A stretch of 64,000 nucleotides of DNA from Rhizobium sp. WYJ-E13 (GCF_018987265.1 NZ_CP076853.1:434001-498000), one strand, 5' to 3'. Positions 35,453-45,213 are shown, counted from the first letter of the stretch. Made by a program: numbers and translations. The notes: a model not told the origin generated them from the letters alone.

Positions 35453-36724
35453 ATGAAGGTTCTGTTGATCGGATCGGGCGGACGCGAGCACGCACTGGCC
35501 TGGAAGCTGGCGCAATCGCCGCTGATGACGGAATTCTACGCCGCACCCGGCAACCCCGGCATCGCCGAACATGCGACACTGGTCTTGGTCGATATCGATG
35601 ACCACGATGCGGTCGTCGCCTTCTGCCGGCAAAAGGCGATCGATTTCGTCGTCGTCGGACCGGAAGCCCCGCTGGTTGCCGGCATCGCCGACAGGCTGCG
35701 CGCCGCAGGCTTTGCAGTCTTCGGCCCGTCAGCGGCCGCTGCCCAGCTCGAAGGCTCCAAAGGCTTCACCAAGGACATCTGCGCCCGCTACGACATTCCG
35801 ACCGGTGCCTATCAGCGTTTCAACAACGCGCCAAAGGCCAAAGCCTATATTCGTGAGCAGGGCGCCCCGATCGTCGTCAAGGCCGATGGCCTCGCCGCCG
35901 GCAAGGGCGTCACGGTCGCCATGACGCTGGACGAGGCGCTGGCCGCGGTGGACGATTGTTTCGAAGGCGCTTTCGGGGAGGCAGGAGCCGAAGTCGTCGT
36001 CGAAGCCTATCTCGATGGAGAGGAAGCGAGCTTCTTCTGCCTTTGCGATGGAAAGAGCGCTCTGCCGCTGGCAACCGCACAGGATCACAAGCGCGTTGGC
36101 GAGGGCGATACCGGCCCGAATACCGGCGGTATGGGCGCCTATTCGCCGGCACCCGTCATGACGGCCGAGATGACCGAGCGCACGATGAAGGAGATCATCG
36201 AACCGACCATTCGCGGCATGGCCGAAAGCGGCCATGCCTTCAGCGGAGTTTTCTTTGCGGGCCTGATGATCACCGCCAAGGGGCCGGAACTCATCGAATA
36301 CAATGTCCGCTTCGGCGATCCGGAATGCCAGGTGCTGATGATGCGGCTGAAGAGCGATCTCCTGCCGCTGTTGCTCGCCTGTGCCAACGGCACGCTGGAC
36401 CAGTTCAAGGCGGAATGGACCGACGATCCGGCGCTGACCGTCGTCATGGCCTCGAAAGGCTATCCGGGCGCCTATGAGAAGAACACCCCGATCCTCGCAC
36501 TGCCGGAAGCCGGTGAGGGAGAGAAGGTGTTTCAGGCCGGCACATCGCTGAAGGATGGCGCGCTTGTCGCCACCGGCGGCCGCGTCCTGAACGTGACGGC
36601 TACGGGCCGCACGGTCGGCGAGGCAAAGGACCGCGCCTATGCTCTGCTGGACGGGGTGAAATGGGAAAACGGCTTCTGCCGCCGCGATATCGGCTGGCGC
36701 GCGGTCGAACGCGAAAAGGCATAG
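35453..36724 (+). CDS. purD: phosphoribosylamine-glycine ligase (GAR synthetase)
   Basis: 423 residues, usual length. ATP-grasp enzyme: '[20 protein letters not shown]', '[20 protein letters not shown]', '[20 protein letters not shown]', '[18 protein letters not shown]', '[20 protein letters not shown]' and '[18 protein letters not shown]'. It makes glycinamide ribonucleotide in the second step of purine synthesis. Monocistronic between two repeat elements. Confidence 0.96.
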   Translation: MKVLLIGSGGREHALAWKLAQSPLMTEFYAAPGNPGIAEHATLVLVDIDDHDAVVAFCRQKAIDFVVVGPEAPLVAGIADRLRAAGFAVFGPSAAAAQLEGSKGFTKDICARYDIPTGAYQRFNNAPKAKAYIREQGAPIVVKADGLAAGKGVTVAMTLDEALAAVDDCFEGAFGEAGAEVVVEAYLDGEEASFFCLCDGKSALPLATAQDHKRVGEGDTGPNTGGMGAYSPAPVMTAEMTERTMKEIIEPTIRGMAESGHAFSGVFFAGLMITAKGPELIEYNVRFGDPECQVLMMRLKSDLLPLLLACANGTLDQFKAEWTDDPALTVVMASKGYPGAYEKNTPILALPEAGEGEKVFQAGTSLKDGALVATGGRVLNVTATGRTVGEAKDRAYALLDGVKWENGFCRRDIGWRAVEREKA

Positions 36725-36813
36725 AGAGCGGCCGGACGACGGCTCGTTTCGCTAAACTTTTACCCTTTCTTCTGACGGGATGGAAACAAAGCTGCGTTAA
36801 TCTGGCTCCTAAT

Positions 36814-36858
36814 GCATCGGACCGAAAAGCATGAAGCGGTTTTCGGACAATCCGATGC
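36814..36858. repeat. short palindromic repeat (GCATCGGA type)
   Basis: GCATCGGA (36814-36821) and TCCGATGC (36851-36858) form outer arms; CCGAAAA (36822-36828) and TTTTCGG (36840-36846) form an inner stem. The shape matches short palindromic elements common in rhizobial intergenic regions. It lies between purD and the HPE1-like gene. Confidence 0.65.
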
Positions 36859-36926
36859 TTGAACAAAAATTGAGAGCTGCGGACCGTTTTCCGGTCGCGG
36901 CTCTCAAGCGAGACGGAGTAGCGTTG

Positions 36927-37379
36927 ATGCGTCAGATTTTCCTCAGTGCAGTATTTCTGCTGGCGGCTGGTTCCGCCATGGCTGCCTCGATCGAAGTGAT
37001 CGGGCCAAGCAGGCCGAAGGAAGCCGGCAGCATCATCACTGAAACTTGCGGCCACTGCCCACCGCTCCGGGCGGAAGCCTCCAAGAAGGAGTATTCGGTA
37101 CCGGAGCTGCGTCCCGGCGCTTTCCAGCAAGCAGAGGTCCGTGACGTCGACGGCGAGAAGAAGATTTATCGCACCGAAAACTGGATGGGCGGCTCTCCCG
37201 TTCTCTTTGTGAGCAAGGCCACCCCCGAACAGATGCTGGCCCTTGCCCCGCCCGTGCCCGCCGAGGGTATCGATAATGAGGCGACGGCGGCCGTGGTCGG
37301 CGGCAATGCGAAACCCATAGCGGCCGGCATGGAACAGACCGCGCCTCTCAACGCTTCCGCCTTCGAGCTCCGTTTCTGA
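36927..37379 (+). CDS. exported HPE1-like domain protein
   Basis: 150 residues from ATG 36927; this start places a signal peptide first ('MRQIFLSAVFLLAAGSAMA'), whereas a longer frame back to 36831 would not. The mature part carries 'TCGHCPP' near residue 52, a Cys-X2-Cys, and the conserved block 'KIYRTENWMGGSPVLFVSKA'. I recognise it as the 'plant virulence effector HPE1-like' family found in Rhizobiales and Liberibacter; the name is historical and does not prove an effector role. Probably periplasmic and possibly redox-active through the CxxC. Confidence 0.65.
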   Translation: MRQIFLSAVFLLAAGSAMAASIEVIGPSRPKEAGSIITETCGHCPPLRAEASKKEYSVPELRPGAFQQAEVRDVDGEKKIYRTENWMGGSPVLFVSKATPEQMLALAPPVPAEGIDNEATAAVVGGNAKPIAAGMEQTAPLNASAFELRF

Positions 37380-37743
37380 CGCGGCCCCGCCCCACCCGAT
37401 CAGAATTTCGATGCAGGGCTCCACTGCAGCCGACTGAACGCACTTCTGAAGAAAAGCAGGGGTGCGTTATGCTTTTTAAGTTAGTATATTCTAATATAAT
37501 TGATTGAAATAATGAATTGCTGCAACTTATACAGGTCTGAAAGAAGATGCCCATCAATTTTACTGGGCATGTGGAGTAGAAATACCGCGTTCGTTAAAAG
37601 ATAATTTAGTCATTCACCTTAATTTTACTTACCGAGGGACCGGGGGACGCATGATTGCGCTAGCTCAGCGCGCGATGTTTCGCGCGCAGGTCGGGAGTTG
37701 ACCGATCCGGGATATTGCTTTTCACCTTTCCGTGAGGTCAATC
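37380..37743. other. AT-rich gap and structured leader upstream of the first chemoreceptor
   Basis: 364 bases without a gene. 37460-37640 is clearly richer in A+T than the surroundings, as expected of a promoter region. Closer to the gene, GCGCGCGA (37668-37675) and TCGCGCGC (37680-37687) form a perfect 8-bp hairpin with a four-base loop in the likely 5' leader. A weaker ATGCCC/GGGCAT hairpin lies near 37550. No tRNA can be folded here. Confidence 0.45.
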
Positions 37744-39567
37744 ATGAAGAAGCTCAAGATTGCCCATCAGCTTTTTGCGCTGGTCGGTGTTTTGATGGTC
37801 GCATTTGCAGTCGCAACCTATTTTGAAATACGTACATCCGAGCAGGCGATCTATGACGAGCGCTTCGACATGCTTCGCACGCAGGTCGAATCGGGCATCT
37901 CGGTTCTCAACACGTTCTACGAACGCGAGAAGGCCGGCCAGATGACGCATGAGGCTGCCCAGGCAGAAGCCTTTGACATCCTGAAGCGCGTGACTTTCCA
38001 GCCATCAGGCTATCTTTTCGGCTTCGACTACAACGTCATCCAGCTCTTCCATCCGAGCCCAGTGAATCTCGGCAAGGACATGAGCGGCCAGGTCGACAAG
38101 ACGGGCGCGAAATTCAGCCAAGCCCTTGTCGACCACGGCAAAGCTGGCGGCGGCCGCACCTACTATTATTGGACCAAGCCCGGTCAGCCGGAAGATCAGG
38201 TCTTTCTGAAGGGCGGCTATTCCAAGGCTTTCGAACCCTGGAAGGTCGTCGTTGGTACCGGCGTTTATCTCGACGACCTGCAGCAGAAGGTCAATGCCAC
38301 AATCTGGAAGGCGCTGACTGCCTCGCTGATCGTCTTCGTCGGCGGCATGGCGGTTGCGGCTTATTTTATCCGCGGCATATCGAACCCTCTGAAGGACGTG
38401 CACACCGCGCTGCAGGCTGTTGCAGACGAAGATGTGTCGCTTGATATCCCGCATACGGGCATGAACAACGAAGTCGGCATGATGGCGAAGGCGACGCAGG
38501 CGCTGCAGGAAAAGATCAGGGAACGTCACGCGATGTCCGATCGCGAGGCTGCCCAGCAGCTGGCGCTCGAAAGCGAGCGCGAAACCAACCTGCGCCATCA
38601 GCAGGACGAAGCCTCGCTGCAGGCTCGTGTCGTCAGCACCATCGGCCAGGCGCTGGAGCAGATCGCCCACGGCGACCTGACGGTGCGTTGCGCCGACATC
38701 GGCCAGAAATACGCGGCTCTGCGCGACAACTTCAACGATGCGCTCTCGCATCTGGAAGCCGCCATGGCCCAGGTCAGCGCCAAGGGCGGCGATATCGGCG
38801 TCGCCAAGGAAGAAATCCGCCGTGCCTCCAACGAACTGTCGCAGCGCACCGAGCGCCAGGCCGCAAGCCTGGAGGAAACCTCGGCGGCTCTCGACGAGTT
38901 GACCGTCGCCGTCCGCCAGACGGCCGATGGTGCCCATGAGGCGAGCAAGCGGGTTCACTCAGTCTCGACCGAAGCCACCCATAGCGATGCGATCGTCACC
39001 CAGGCGATTGAAGCCATGAGCGGCATCGAAAAGTCGTCGTCGGAAATCACCAAGATCATCGGCGTCATCGACGAGATCGCCTTCCAGACGAACCTGCTGG
39101 CTCTGAATGCCGGTGTCGAGGCAGCGCGTGCCGGCGAAAGCGGCAAGGGCTTTGCCGTCGTCGCCCAGGAAGTCCGCGAACTGGCCCAGCGCTCGGCGGC
39201 TGCCGCCAAGGAGATCAAGGATCAGATCGCCCGCTCGTCCAGCCAGGTCGATCATGGCGTCCGCCTCGTCGGCGAGGCAGGCGAAGCGCTGAAGCGCATC
39301 TCCGATCAGATCAAGGCCGCCAACGAGATTGTCGCCAAGATCGCCCACAGCGCCTCCGAACAGGATACGACGCTGCGCTCGATCTCGTCGTCGATGAACC
39401 AACTCGACGCCGCCACCCAGCAGAACGCCGCCATGGCCGAAGAGACCACGGCATCGGCCGAAACGCTGGCTGCCGACACCGACGAACTGCTCAGCCTTAT
39501 CAGAGGCTTCCGCGTCGGCAACGCCGCAGCCGCTCCCGCCATGCATCAGGGTCGCCGCGCCGCATAA
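37744..39567 (+). CDS. methyl-accepting chemotaxis protein, Cache sensor (copy 1)
   Basis: 607 residues from ATG 37744 with GAGG seven bases upstream. Membrane helix at about 8-30, periplasmic single Cache domain (about 33-190, 'PSGYLFGFDYNVIQLFHPSP', 'KAFEPWKVVVGTGVYLDDLQ'), second helix (about 192-212), HAMP (about 213-265), a second HAMP-like region ('ALEQIAHGDLTVRC'), then the signalling hairpin (about 345-560) with 'GVIDEIAFQTNLLALNAGVE' and 'AARAGESGKGFAVVAQEVRE'. No CheR/CheB tether pentapeptide at the C-terminus. It senses an unknown small ligand and controls CheA. From residue 209 on it is almost identical to the next gene. Confidence 0.95.
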   Translation: MKKLKIAHQLFALVGVLMVAFAVATYFEIRTSEQAIYDERFDMLRTQVESGISVLNTFYEREKAGQMTHEAAQAEAFDILKRVTFQPSGYLFGFDYNVIQLFHPSPVNLGKDMSGQVDKTGAKFSQALVDHGKAGGGRTYYYWTKPGQPEDQVFLKGGYSKAFEPWKVVVGTGVYLDDLQQKVNATIWKALTASLIVFVGGMAVAAYFIRGISNPLKDVHTALQAVADEDVSLDIPHTGMNNEVGMMAKATQALQEKIRERHAMSDREAAQQLALESERETNLRHQQDEASLQARVVSTIGQALEQIAHGDLTVRCADIGQKYAALRDNFNDALSHLEAAMAQVSAKGGDIGVAKEEIRRASNELSQRTERQAASLEETSAALDELTVAVRQTADGAHEASKRVHSVSTEATHSDAIVTQAIEAMSGIEKSSSEITKIIGVIDEIAFQTNLLALNAGVEAARAGESGKGFAVVAQEVRELAQRSAAAAKEIKDQIARSSSQVDHGVRLVGEAGEALKRISDQIKAANEIVAKIAHSASEQDTTLRSISSSMNQLDAATQQNAAMAEETTASAETLAADTDELLSLIRGFRVGNAAAAPAMHQGRRAA

Positions 39568-39634
39568 ACGGGCGCAGACGTCAGGCCTTTTCATCACCAA
39601 AGCATTAGCGGCCGTCGGATGTAAATCCGGCGGT
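38368..39634 (+). repeat. near-identical duplicated block, copy 1
   Basis: From ATCCGCGG at 38368 to the hairpin base at 39634, this matches 40470-41737 almost perfectly. By eye I count four differences in about 1200 coding bases (positions 38961, 39402, 39493, 39552; only 39493 changes a residue, Ser to Gly) plus one substitution and one inserted base after the stop codon. It covers HAMP, signalling domain and part of the 3' region. Confidence 0.9.
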
Positions 39635-39644
39635 TTTGCTTTTG
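39612..39644 (+). terminator. terminator of chemoreceptor copy 1
   Basis: CCGTCGGAT (39612-39620) pairs with ATCCGGCGG (39625-39633) with one U-G, loop GTAA, followed by TTTTGCTTTT. Forty-four bases after the stop codon. Confidence 0.75.
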
Positions 39645-39845
39645 ACACCCCCCGGATTTATAGGGAGATTTTGTCCAAAATCTAATAAAATTAAAGCTTT
39701 ATTATAGGATGAATGCCAATCGTAGCTAACCGGTCGCAGCATGTTCCTTTAGCAGCGGTAGATGCGTCGCCTTCATCCGGCGCGCTCGCACAGGCGGTAT
39801 AAAACCGCACCGGAATGCAGCCACTCATTCCCGTTGCGAGGCATC

Positions 39846-41669
39846 ATGAAAAATTTGAAAATATCGAAGCAGCTTATCTTGCTGGTCATCGGCCTGATGG
39901 TGGCGTTTGCAATCGCAACCACCCTCCAGGTCCGCTCCTCGGTCGATGCGATCTACAAGGAACGCTATGACATGCTGCGTTCGGAGGTCCAGTCCGCGGT
40001 CTCCGTTCTCAAGTTCTATCAGGCGAAGGTGACTTCAGGCGAAATGAAGCTGGAAGACGCCCAGAAACAAGCCTACGCCACCGTCAATGCCATGAAATAC
40101 GATCCGGATGGCTATTTCTTCGGCTATGACTACGACGTCAAGATGATATTCCACTATGACGCCTCGAAAGTCGGGCAGATCAACAAGGGGCAGCCGGACA
40201 GCAAGGGCAAGCTCTATCGCGAAGAGCTGGTCAAGCTCGGGCAGCAGGGCGGTGGTCTTGTCGAATATTATTCCACAGCCAAACCCGGACAGCCTGTTGG
40301 CGATTATCGCAAGACGGCCTATGCAATGGCCTTCGATCCCTGGAAGGTTGTTGTTAGTAGCGGCGTCTACATGGACGATCTCGATGCCCAGGTGAACGAC
40401 AAGATCCTTGCGGCGCTGTCTGGCAGTATTGTCCTGTTCTTCTTCGCCCTTGTCGCCGCCTATCTGGTCATCCGCGGCATATCGAACCCTCTGAAGGACG
40501 TGCACACCGCGCTGCAGGCTGTTGCAGACGAAGATGTGTCGCTTGATATCCCGCATACGGGCATGAACAACGAAGTCGGCATGATGGCGAAGGCGACGCA
40601 GGCGCTGCAGGAAAAGATCAGGGAACGTCACGCGATGTCCGATCGCGAGGCTGCCCAGCAGCTGGCGCTCGAAAGCGAGCGCGAAACCAACCTGCGCCAT
40701 CAGCAGGACGAAGCCTCGCTGCAGGCTCGTGTCGTCAGCACCATCGGCCAGGCGCTGGAGCAGATCGCCCACGGCGACCTGACGGTGCGTTGCGCCGACA
40801 TCGGCCAGAAATACGCGGCTCTGCGCGACAACTTCAACGATGCGCTCTCGCATCTGGAAGCCGCCATGGCCCAGGTCAGCGCCAAGGGCGGCGATATCGG
40901 CGTCGCCAAGGAAGAAATCCGCCGTGCCTCCAACGAACTGTCGCAGCGCACCGAGCGCCAGGCCGCAAGCCTGGAGGAAACCTCGGCGGCTCTCGACGAG
41001 TTGACCGTCGCCGTCCGCCAGACGGCCGATGGTGCCCATGAGGCGAGCAAGCGGGTTCACTCGGTCTCGACCGAAGCCACCCATAGCGATGCGATCGTCA
41101 CCCAGGCGATTGAAGCCATGAGCGGCATCGAAAAGTCGTCGTCGGAAATCACCAAGATCATCGGCGTCATCGACGAGATCGCCTTCCAGACGAACCTGCT
41201 GGCTCTGAATGCCGGTGTCGAGGCAGCGCGTGCCGGCGAAAGCGGCAAGGGCTTTGCCGTCGTCGCCCAGGAAGTCCGCGAACTGGCCCAGCGCTCGGCG
41301 GCTGCCGCCAAGGAGATCAAGGATCAGATCGCCCGCTCGTCCAGCCAGGTCGATCATGGCGTCCGCCTCGTCGGCGAGGCAGGCGAAGCGCTGAAGCGCA
41401 TCTCCGATCAGATCAAGGCCGCCAACGAGATTGTCGCCAAGATCGCCCACAGCGCCTCCGAACAGGATACGACGCTGCGCTCGATCTCGTCGTCGATGAA
41501 CCAGCTCGACGCCGCCACCCAGCAGAACGCCGCCATGGCCGAAGAGACCACGGCATCGGCCGAAACGCTGGCTGCCGACACCGACGAACTGCTCGGCCTT
41601 ATCAGAGGCTTCCGCGTCGGCAACGCCGCAGCCGCTCCCGCCATGCATCAGGGCCGCCGCGCCGCATAA
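39846..41669 (+). CDS. methyl-accepting chemotaxis protein, Cache sensor (copy 2)
   Basis: 607 residues, exactly the length of copy 1, from ATG 39846 with GAGG upstream. Same layout: helix, single Cache domain (about 33-190, 'PDGYFFGYDYDVKMIFHYDA', 'MAFDPWKVVVSSGVYMDDLD'), helix, HAMP and signalling domain. The sensor half is clearly homologous to copy 1 but well diverged, so the ligands may differ, while the part from residue 209 on is nearly identical. It has its own upstream gap (39645-39845), AT-rich at first, so separate transcription is likely. Confidence 0.95.
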   Translation: MKNLKISKQLILLVIGLMVAFAIATTLQVRSSVDAIYKERYDMLRSEVQSAVSVLKFYQAKVTSGEMKLEDAQKQAYATVNAMKYDPDGYFFGYDYDVKMIFHYDASKVGQINKGQPDSKGKLYREELVKLGQQGGGLVEYYSTAKPGQPVGDYRKTAYAMAFDPWKVVVSSGVYMDDLDAQVNDKILAALSGSIVLFFFALVAAYLVIRGISNPLKDVHTALQAVADEDVSLDIPHTGMNNEVGMMAKATQALQEKIRERHAMSDREAAQQLALESERETNLRHQQDEASLQARVVSTIGQALEQIAHGDLTVRCADIGQKYAALRDNFNDALSHLEAAMAQVSAKGGDIGVAKEEIRRASNELSQRTERQAASLEETSAALDELTVAVRQTADGAHEASKRVHSVSTEATHSDAIVTQAIEAMSGIEKSSSEITKIIGVIDEIAFQTNLLALNAGVEAARAGESGKGFAVVAQEVRELAQRSAAAAKEIKDQIARSSSQVDHGVRLVGEAGEALKRISDQIKAANEIVAKIAHSASEQDTTLRSISSSMNQLDAATQQNAAMAEETTASAETLAADTDELLGLIRGFRVGNAAAAPAMHQGRRAA

Positions 41670-41737
41670 ACGGGGCGCAGACATCAGGCCTTTTCATCAC
41701 CAAAGCATTAGCGGCCGTCGGATGTAAATCCGGCGGT
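40470..41737 (+). repeat. near-identical duplicated block, copy 2
   Basis: Second copy of 38368-39634, offset 2102 bases through the coding part and 2103 after a one-base insertion just past the stop codon. Similarity ends inside the terminator: the hairpin (41715-41736) is kept but the T tail of copy 1 is replaced by TCGTGTTC. Confidence 0.9.
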
Positions 41738-41769
41738 CGTGTTCTTTTCAGCGGAGACGCCGGAAAGCG

Positions 41770-42678
41770 CTACATATTGCGCGCTGCATCGGAAACGCAT
41801 GCCCGGAACCAGCGCTGCGCTGGATGTGCATCATTGCGCCGATGCCATGACAGGACAAAAGGAATGCTGTCGAGCGAGATGGGCGGCTCCAGCAAGGCGA
41901 GTTCGTCCGAATGGCCAGAAGCCGCCACGACACCAGCCATCAAGGTGGCGATCATGTTGGAGCGGGCAATCAGCAGCGGTGCGGCATACATATTCGGAAG
42001 GGTCAGCGCGAGCCGTCGCTGAAGCCCTTTTTTCGCCAGCGCCGCATCGACATGGCCGAAGCGCTCGTTCTCTGGCGAGACGAGCAGGTGCGGAAGAGCC
42101 AGAAATGCATCGAGATTGAGCGCGCTCCCTGCAGCCGGATGATCCTTCCTGACGATACAGACGAAACGCTCCTCGAACAGAGGCTGGGTCAGGATGCGTC
42201 CTGTTTTCGTTGCGGGCACGCCGACCGTAGCATCGACTTCTCCCGAATCCAGCAGGTCGATGGCGTCGTCACGCGCACTGAAATTCCTGACTTGCAATGT
42301 CGCGGCTGGAGCCGCCTTGGCGAGAAGAATAACGAGCCGCGGGAGAAGCGCGAAAGTCGGATGGTCGGAAAGGCCGACCGTGAAAGTCGCAGATGTGCTT
42401 GAGGGATCGAACGCCTGGATAAAATCAAGCGTGCGCTGGATTTCGGCAAGGGCACGCGACAAGGGTTCGGCGAGATCAAGCGCCCGTGGTGTCGGCTGCA
42501 GCCCCTGCGGTCCGCGCACCAGCAACTCGTCCTTGAGAAGGCTGCGCAACCGCGCCAAAGCAGCGCTCATCGCCGGCTGCGTTCGGCCGATGCGAATGCC
42601 GGCCTTCGTCACGCTCCGTTCTTTCATGAGCGCGTCGAAGGCGACAAGCAGATTGAGATCGATACCATGCAAATCCAT
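41770..42678 (-). CDS. LysR-family transcriptional regulator
   Basis: 302 residues. N-terminal helix-turn-helix (about 5-65, 'DLNLLVAFDALMKERSVTKA', 'RIGRTQPAMSAALARLRSLL') and a LysR substrate domain (about 92-295). Of the NodD/NahR-like subgroup by its N-terminal 'LNLLVAFDALM' start. It is divergent from a 4-oxalocrotonate tautomerase gene with a 97-base gap, the usual arrangement of a LysR regulator with its target. Effector unknown; an aromatic or unsaturated acid would fit the tautomerase. Confidence 0.9.
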   Translation of the reverse strand: MDLHGIDLNLLVAFDALMKERSVTKAGIRIGRTQPAMSAALARLRSLLKDELLVRGPQGLQPTPRALDLAEPLSRALAEIQRTLDFIQAFDPSSTSATFTVGLSDHPTFALLPRLVILLAKAAPAATLQVRNFSARDDAIDLLDSGEVDATVGVPATKTGRILTQPLFEERFVCIVRKDHPAAGSALNLDAFLALPHLLVSPENERFGHVDAALAKKGLQRRLALTLPNMYAAPLLIARSNMIATLMAGVVAASGHSDELALLEPPISLDSIPFVLSWHRRNDAHPAQRWFRACVSDAARNM

Positions 42679-42775
42679 GGCCTGGATGAATGCATATACC
42701 TCATATCGATTTCAAGCATGTTTCTGATGTCGCTAGGCTTGCCTGGTCGCAACGCAAACCAGGCAGGAGTTCATC

Positions 42776-42985
42776 ATGCCATTCGCAAACTACAAGTTTC
42801 CCGAGGGTACTCTGACCGCAGAGCAGAAGGAGGATATCATTCTACGAACGACGGCCATGTTCGTCGACTTTTTCGGGGAGGGCGTTCGCCCCTACACCAT
42901 GGTCCTCGTCGATGAGGTCGTCGACGGCGGTTATGGCCGCGCAGGCGAAACGCTCACCATCGCCAAGATGCAAAAGGAACGATGA
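42776..42985 (+). CDS. 4-oxalocrotonate tautomerase family protein
   Basis: 69 residues with GGAG eight bases before ATG 42776. Pro directly after the initiator Met ('MPFANYKFPEGTLTAEQKED') is the catalytic base of this superfamily after Met removal. Length and the mid-region 'TTAMFVDFFGEGVRPYTMVL' suit a hexameric or trimeric tautomerase, here with 'LVDEVVDGGYGRAGE' in place of the usual 4-OT C-terminus. Probably isomerises a dienol or unsaturated keto acid; the substrate is unknown. Likely under control of the divergent LysR gene. Confidence 0.85.
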   Translation: MPFANYKFPEGTLTAEQKEDIILRTTAMFVDFFGEGVRPYTMVLVDEVVDGGYGRAGETLTIAKMQKER

Positions 42986-42996
42986 GGGCAAAAGCA

Positions 42997-43023
42997 AAAT
43001 GGGGCCGTTCGGCCCCATTTTTG
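42997..43023. terminator. bidirectional terminator between tautomerase and glyS
   Basis: GGGGCC (43001-43006) and GGCCCC (43011-43016) with flanking AAAAT/ATTTTT form a hairpin with A and T runs on both sides, serving the convergent tautomerase and glyS genes. Confidence 0.88.
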
Positions 43024-43035
43024 TCTGTCGGCCGT

Positions 43036-45213
43036 TTAGCCGGCAATCTTCGAGAAGTCCGCCACCGTACCGGTCGCCGCGCGGATCATCCGCAGCAGTG
43101 CGAGACGGTTGGCGCGGATGGCGGCATCCTCGTCATTGACGAGCACGTCGGTGAAGAAGCGGTCGACGGGTGCGCGAAGCTTCGAGAGCGCTTCCATGGC
43201 CGAACGGAAATCTTCGTGAGCAACCGCGCCGGCAGCGTCGGACGAAGCCTTGGTGATGGCAGCGAACAGTTCCTTTTCGGCATCGAGCTTCAGCAGCGCT
43301 TCGGAAACACCATCTGCAACAACGGTGCCCTTCTTCTCCTCGGCGGCCAGAAGCTGCGTGGCTCGCTTGGTGCCGGCAAGCAGGTTGATTCCATCTTCCG
43401 AGGTGATGAAGGCCGTCAGCGCCTCGACACGGCGGGCGACCATCAGGAGATCGTCAGCTTCAGGCGTCAGCACGGCATCGATGAGGTCGTGGCGAGCGCC
43501 CTGATCGCGTAGATAGACCTTCAGGCGATCGTGGAAGAACGAGAGCAGGTCGAACTGACGCGACAGGTCGTCTGCGTCAACACTTGCGCCGATATCGGAA
43601 TCTATCCGCTGCATATGAGAGACGATGCGCGGCAGCAGCGTCACCCGGACGCGCTGTTCGAGCAGGATGCGGATGATGCCGAGTGCGGCGCGGCGCAGCG
43701 CAAACGGGTCCTTCGAGCCTGTCGGCTTCTCGTCAATCGCCCAGAAGCCGATGAGCGTATCAAGCTTGTCGGCAAGCGCTACGGTGATCGCCGCCCTGTC
43801 CTCGGGCACGCGGTCCGACGGACCCTGAGGCTTATAGTGATCTTCGATGGCCGTCGAAACGGAGATGTTTTCGCCCTGCAGAACAGCATATTTACGGCCC
43901 ATGACGCCCTGTAGTTCCGGGAACTCTCCAACGGCTTCGGTGCGTAGGTCTGCCTTGCAGAGAACGACGGCGCGGTCCACGACCTTGTAGTCGGCGCTGG
44001 CAGGCATGGCGATTTTGGCGGCCAGCGCCCGGATGCGCTCGACGCGGTCACCTTGCGTGCCGAGCTTGGCATGGAAGGTGACATCAAGCGCATCGAGCTT
44101 TGCCATGCGCTGGTCGAGCGGCTTGGCAAGGTCGAGATCGAATTTCTTCGCGGAGCTATCAAGCGTTTCGAGGTCCGGCAGGTTGCCCTGATCGCGCTTC
44201 CAGAAATGCAGCGCATCGGAGAGGCGGGCGCGCACGACCTTACCATTGCCGTGAATGATTTCCTTGCCGCCATCCGCCGCCTGGATGTTGGAGACGAGAA
44301 TGAACTTGTTCGAAAGCGTCTCCTCGCCCTGTTTGCGGGTGACGAAGCACTTCTGGTTCGTCTTGATCGTCAGGCGGATGATCTCCGAGGGGATCGAGAG
44401 ATAATCTTCCTCGAAAGAGCCCATCAGCACCTGCGGCCATTCGACGAGGCCGGACACCTCTTCCAGCAGCGCTTCGTCTTCCACCAGTTCCAGTCCGCTG
44501 GCGAAAGCGATGTCGCGTGCGTCATGCAGGATGATGTCCTTGCGGCGCTCCGCGTCGAGAATGACTTTCGCCTTTTCGAGGTTCGAGACGTAGTCGTCGA
44601 AGCGCTTGACGGTAATGGCATCGGGCGCATGGAAGCGATGGCCATAGGTCACGTTGGAAGCGATGATACCGTCGATCTCGAAGGGGATGACGACGGTTTC
44701 TTCATGCTCGCTGCCGAAGGTGCACACGATCGATTGCAGCGGGCGAACCCAACGCAGCGAGCCGGGCTGCGAAGAAGCCTTGCCCCAGCGCATCGATTTC
44801 GGCCACGGAAAATCCTTGATGATGCCGGGCATGACTTCGGCGATGATCTCTTCGGCGGCTCTGCCTGGCTTGGAGATGACGGCGACGTAGAAATCGCCCT
44901 TCTTCGGATCGCTGACGATCTGCGCTTCGGAAACCGAGGACAGGCCGGCGCCGCGCAGGAAGCCTTCGATCGCCTTCTCGTTGGCGTCGGTGCGCGGCCC
45001 CTTGCGTTCTTCGCGGATATCGGCGGAGCGGGCCGTCAGGCCGTGAATGTCGAGTGTCAGGCGGCGCGGCGTCCAGTATTCACGCGCCCCCTCATAGGTC
45101 AGTCCTGCTTCCACCAGGGCATCGGTGAGGAGCTTCTTGAGGTCACCGGCGGCCTTGCGCTGCATGCGGGCGGGGATCTCTTCGGAGCGAAGTTCGAGAA
45201 GCAGGTTCGGCAT
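43036..45213 (-). CDS. glyS: glycyl-tRNA synthetase beta subunit
   Basis: 725 residues from ATG 45213 ('[20 protein letters not shown]'), the conserved family start; the frame upstream is not conserved. Typical blocks: '[20 protein letters not shown]', '[20 protein letters not shown]', '[15 protein letters not shown]', '[20 protein letters not shown]' and '[20 protein letters not shown]' followed by '[19 protein letters not shown]'. The C-terminal anticodon-binding region is present ('[20 protein letters not shown]'). It works with GlyQ (30309-31268) in the alpha2beta2 enzyme, but here the two genes are 12 kb apart in opposite orientation. Confidence 0.96.
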   Translation of the reverse strand: MPNLLLELRSEEIPARMQRKAAGDLKKLLTDALVEAGLTYEGAREYWTPRRLTLDIHGLTARSADIREERKGPRTDANEKAIEGFLRGAGLSSVSEAQIVSDPKKGDFYVAVISKPGRAAEEIIAEVMPGIIKDFPWPKSMRWGKASSQPGSLRWVRPLQSIVCTFGSEHEETVVIPFEIDGIIASNVTYGHRFHAPDAITVKRFDDYVSNLEKAKVILDAERRKDIILHDARDIAFASGLELVEDEALLEEVSGLVEWPQVLMGSFEEDYLSIPSEIIRLTIKTNQKCFVTRKQGEETLSNKFILVSNIQAADGGKEIIHGNGKVVRARLSDALHFWKRDQGNLPDLETLDSSAKKFDLDLAKPLDQRMAKLDALDVTFHAKLGTQGDRVERIRALAAKIAMPASADYKVVDRAVVLCKADLRTEAVGEFPELQGVMGRKYAVLQGENISVSTAIEDHYKPQGPSDRVPEDRAAITVALADKLDTLIGFWAIDEKPTGSKDPFALRRAALGIIRILLEQRVRVTLLPRIVSHMQRIDSDIGASVDADDLSRQFDLLSFFHDRLKVYLRDQGARHDLIDAVLTPEADDLLMVARRVEALTAFITSEDGINLLAGTKRATQLLAAEEKKGTVVADGVSEALLKLDAEKELFAAITKASSDAAGAVAHEDFRSAMEALSKLRAPVDRFFTDVLVNDEDAAIRANRLALLRMIRAATGTVADFSKIAG

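Noticed and set aside
37640..37710. tRNA-like stretch ('GCTAGCTCAGC' followed by a GC hairpin)
   Set aside because: No acceptor stem, T-loop or full cloverleaf can be formed; only an isolated 8-bp hairpin is supported.
40035..41684. 549-codon open frame on the minus strand opposite chemoreceptor copy 2 (with a matching one opposite copy 1)
   Set aside because: It is antisense to a fully convincing chemoreceptor, contains no recognisable domain, and arises from codon bias in GC-rich DNA.
38368..41737. Transposon or composite mobile element
   Set aside because: The direct repeat is the 3' half of two chemoreceptor genes; there is no transposase and there are no terminal inverted repeats.
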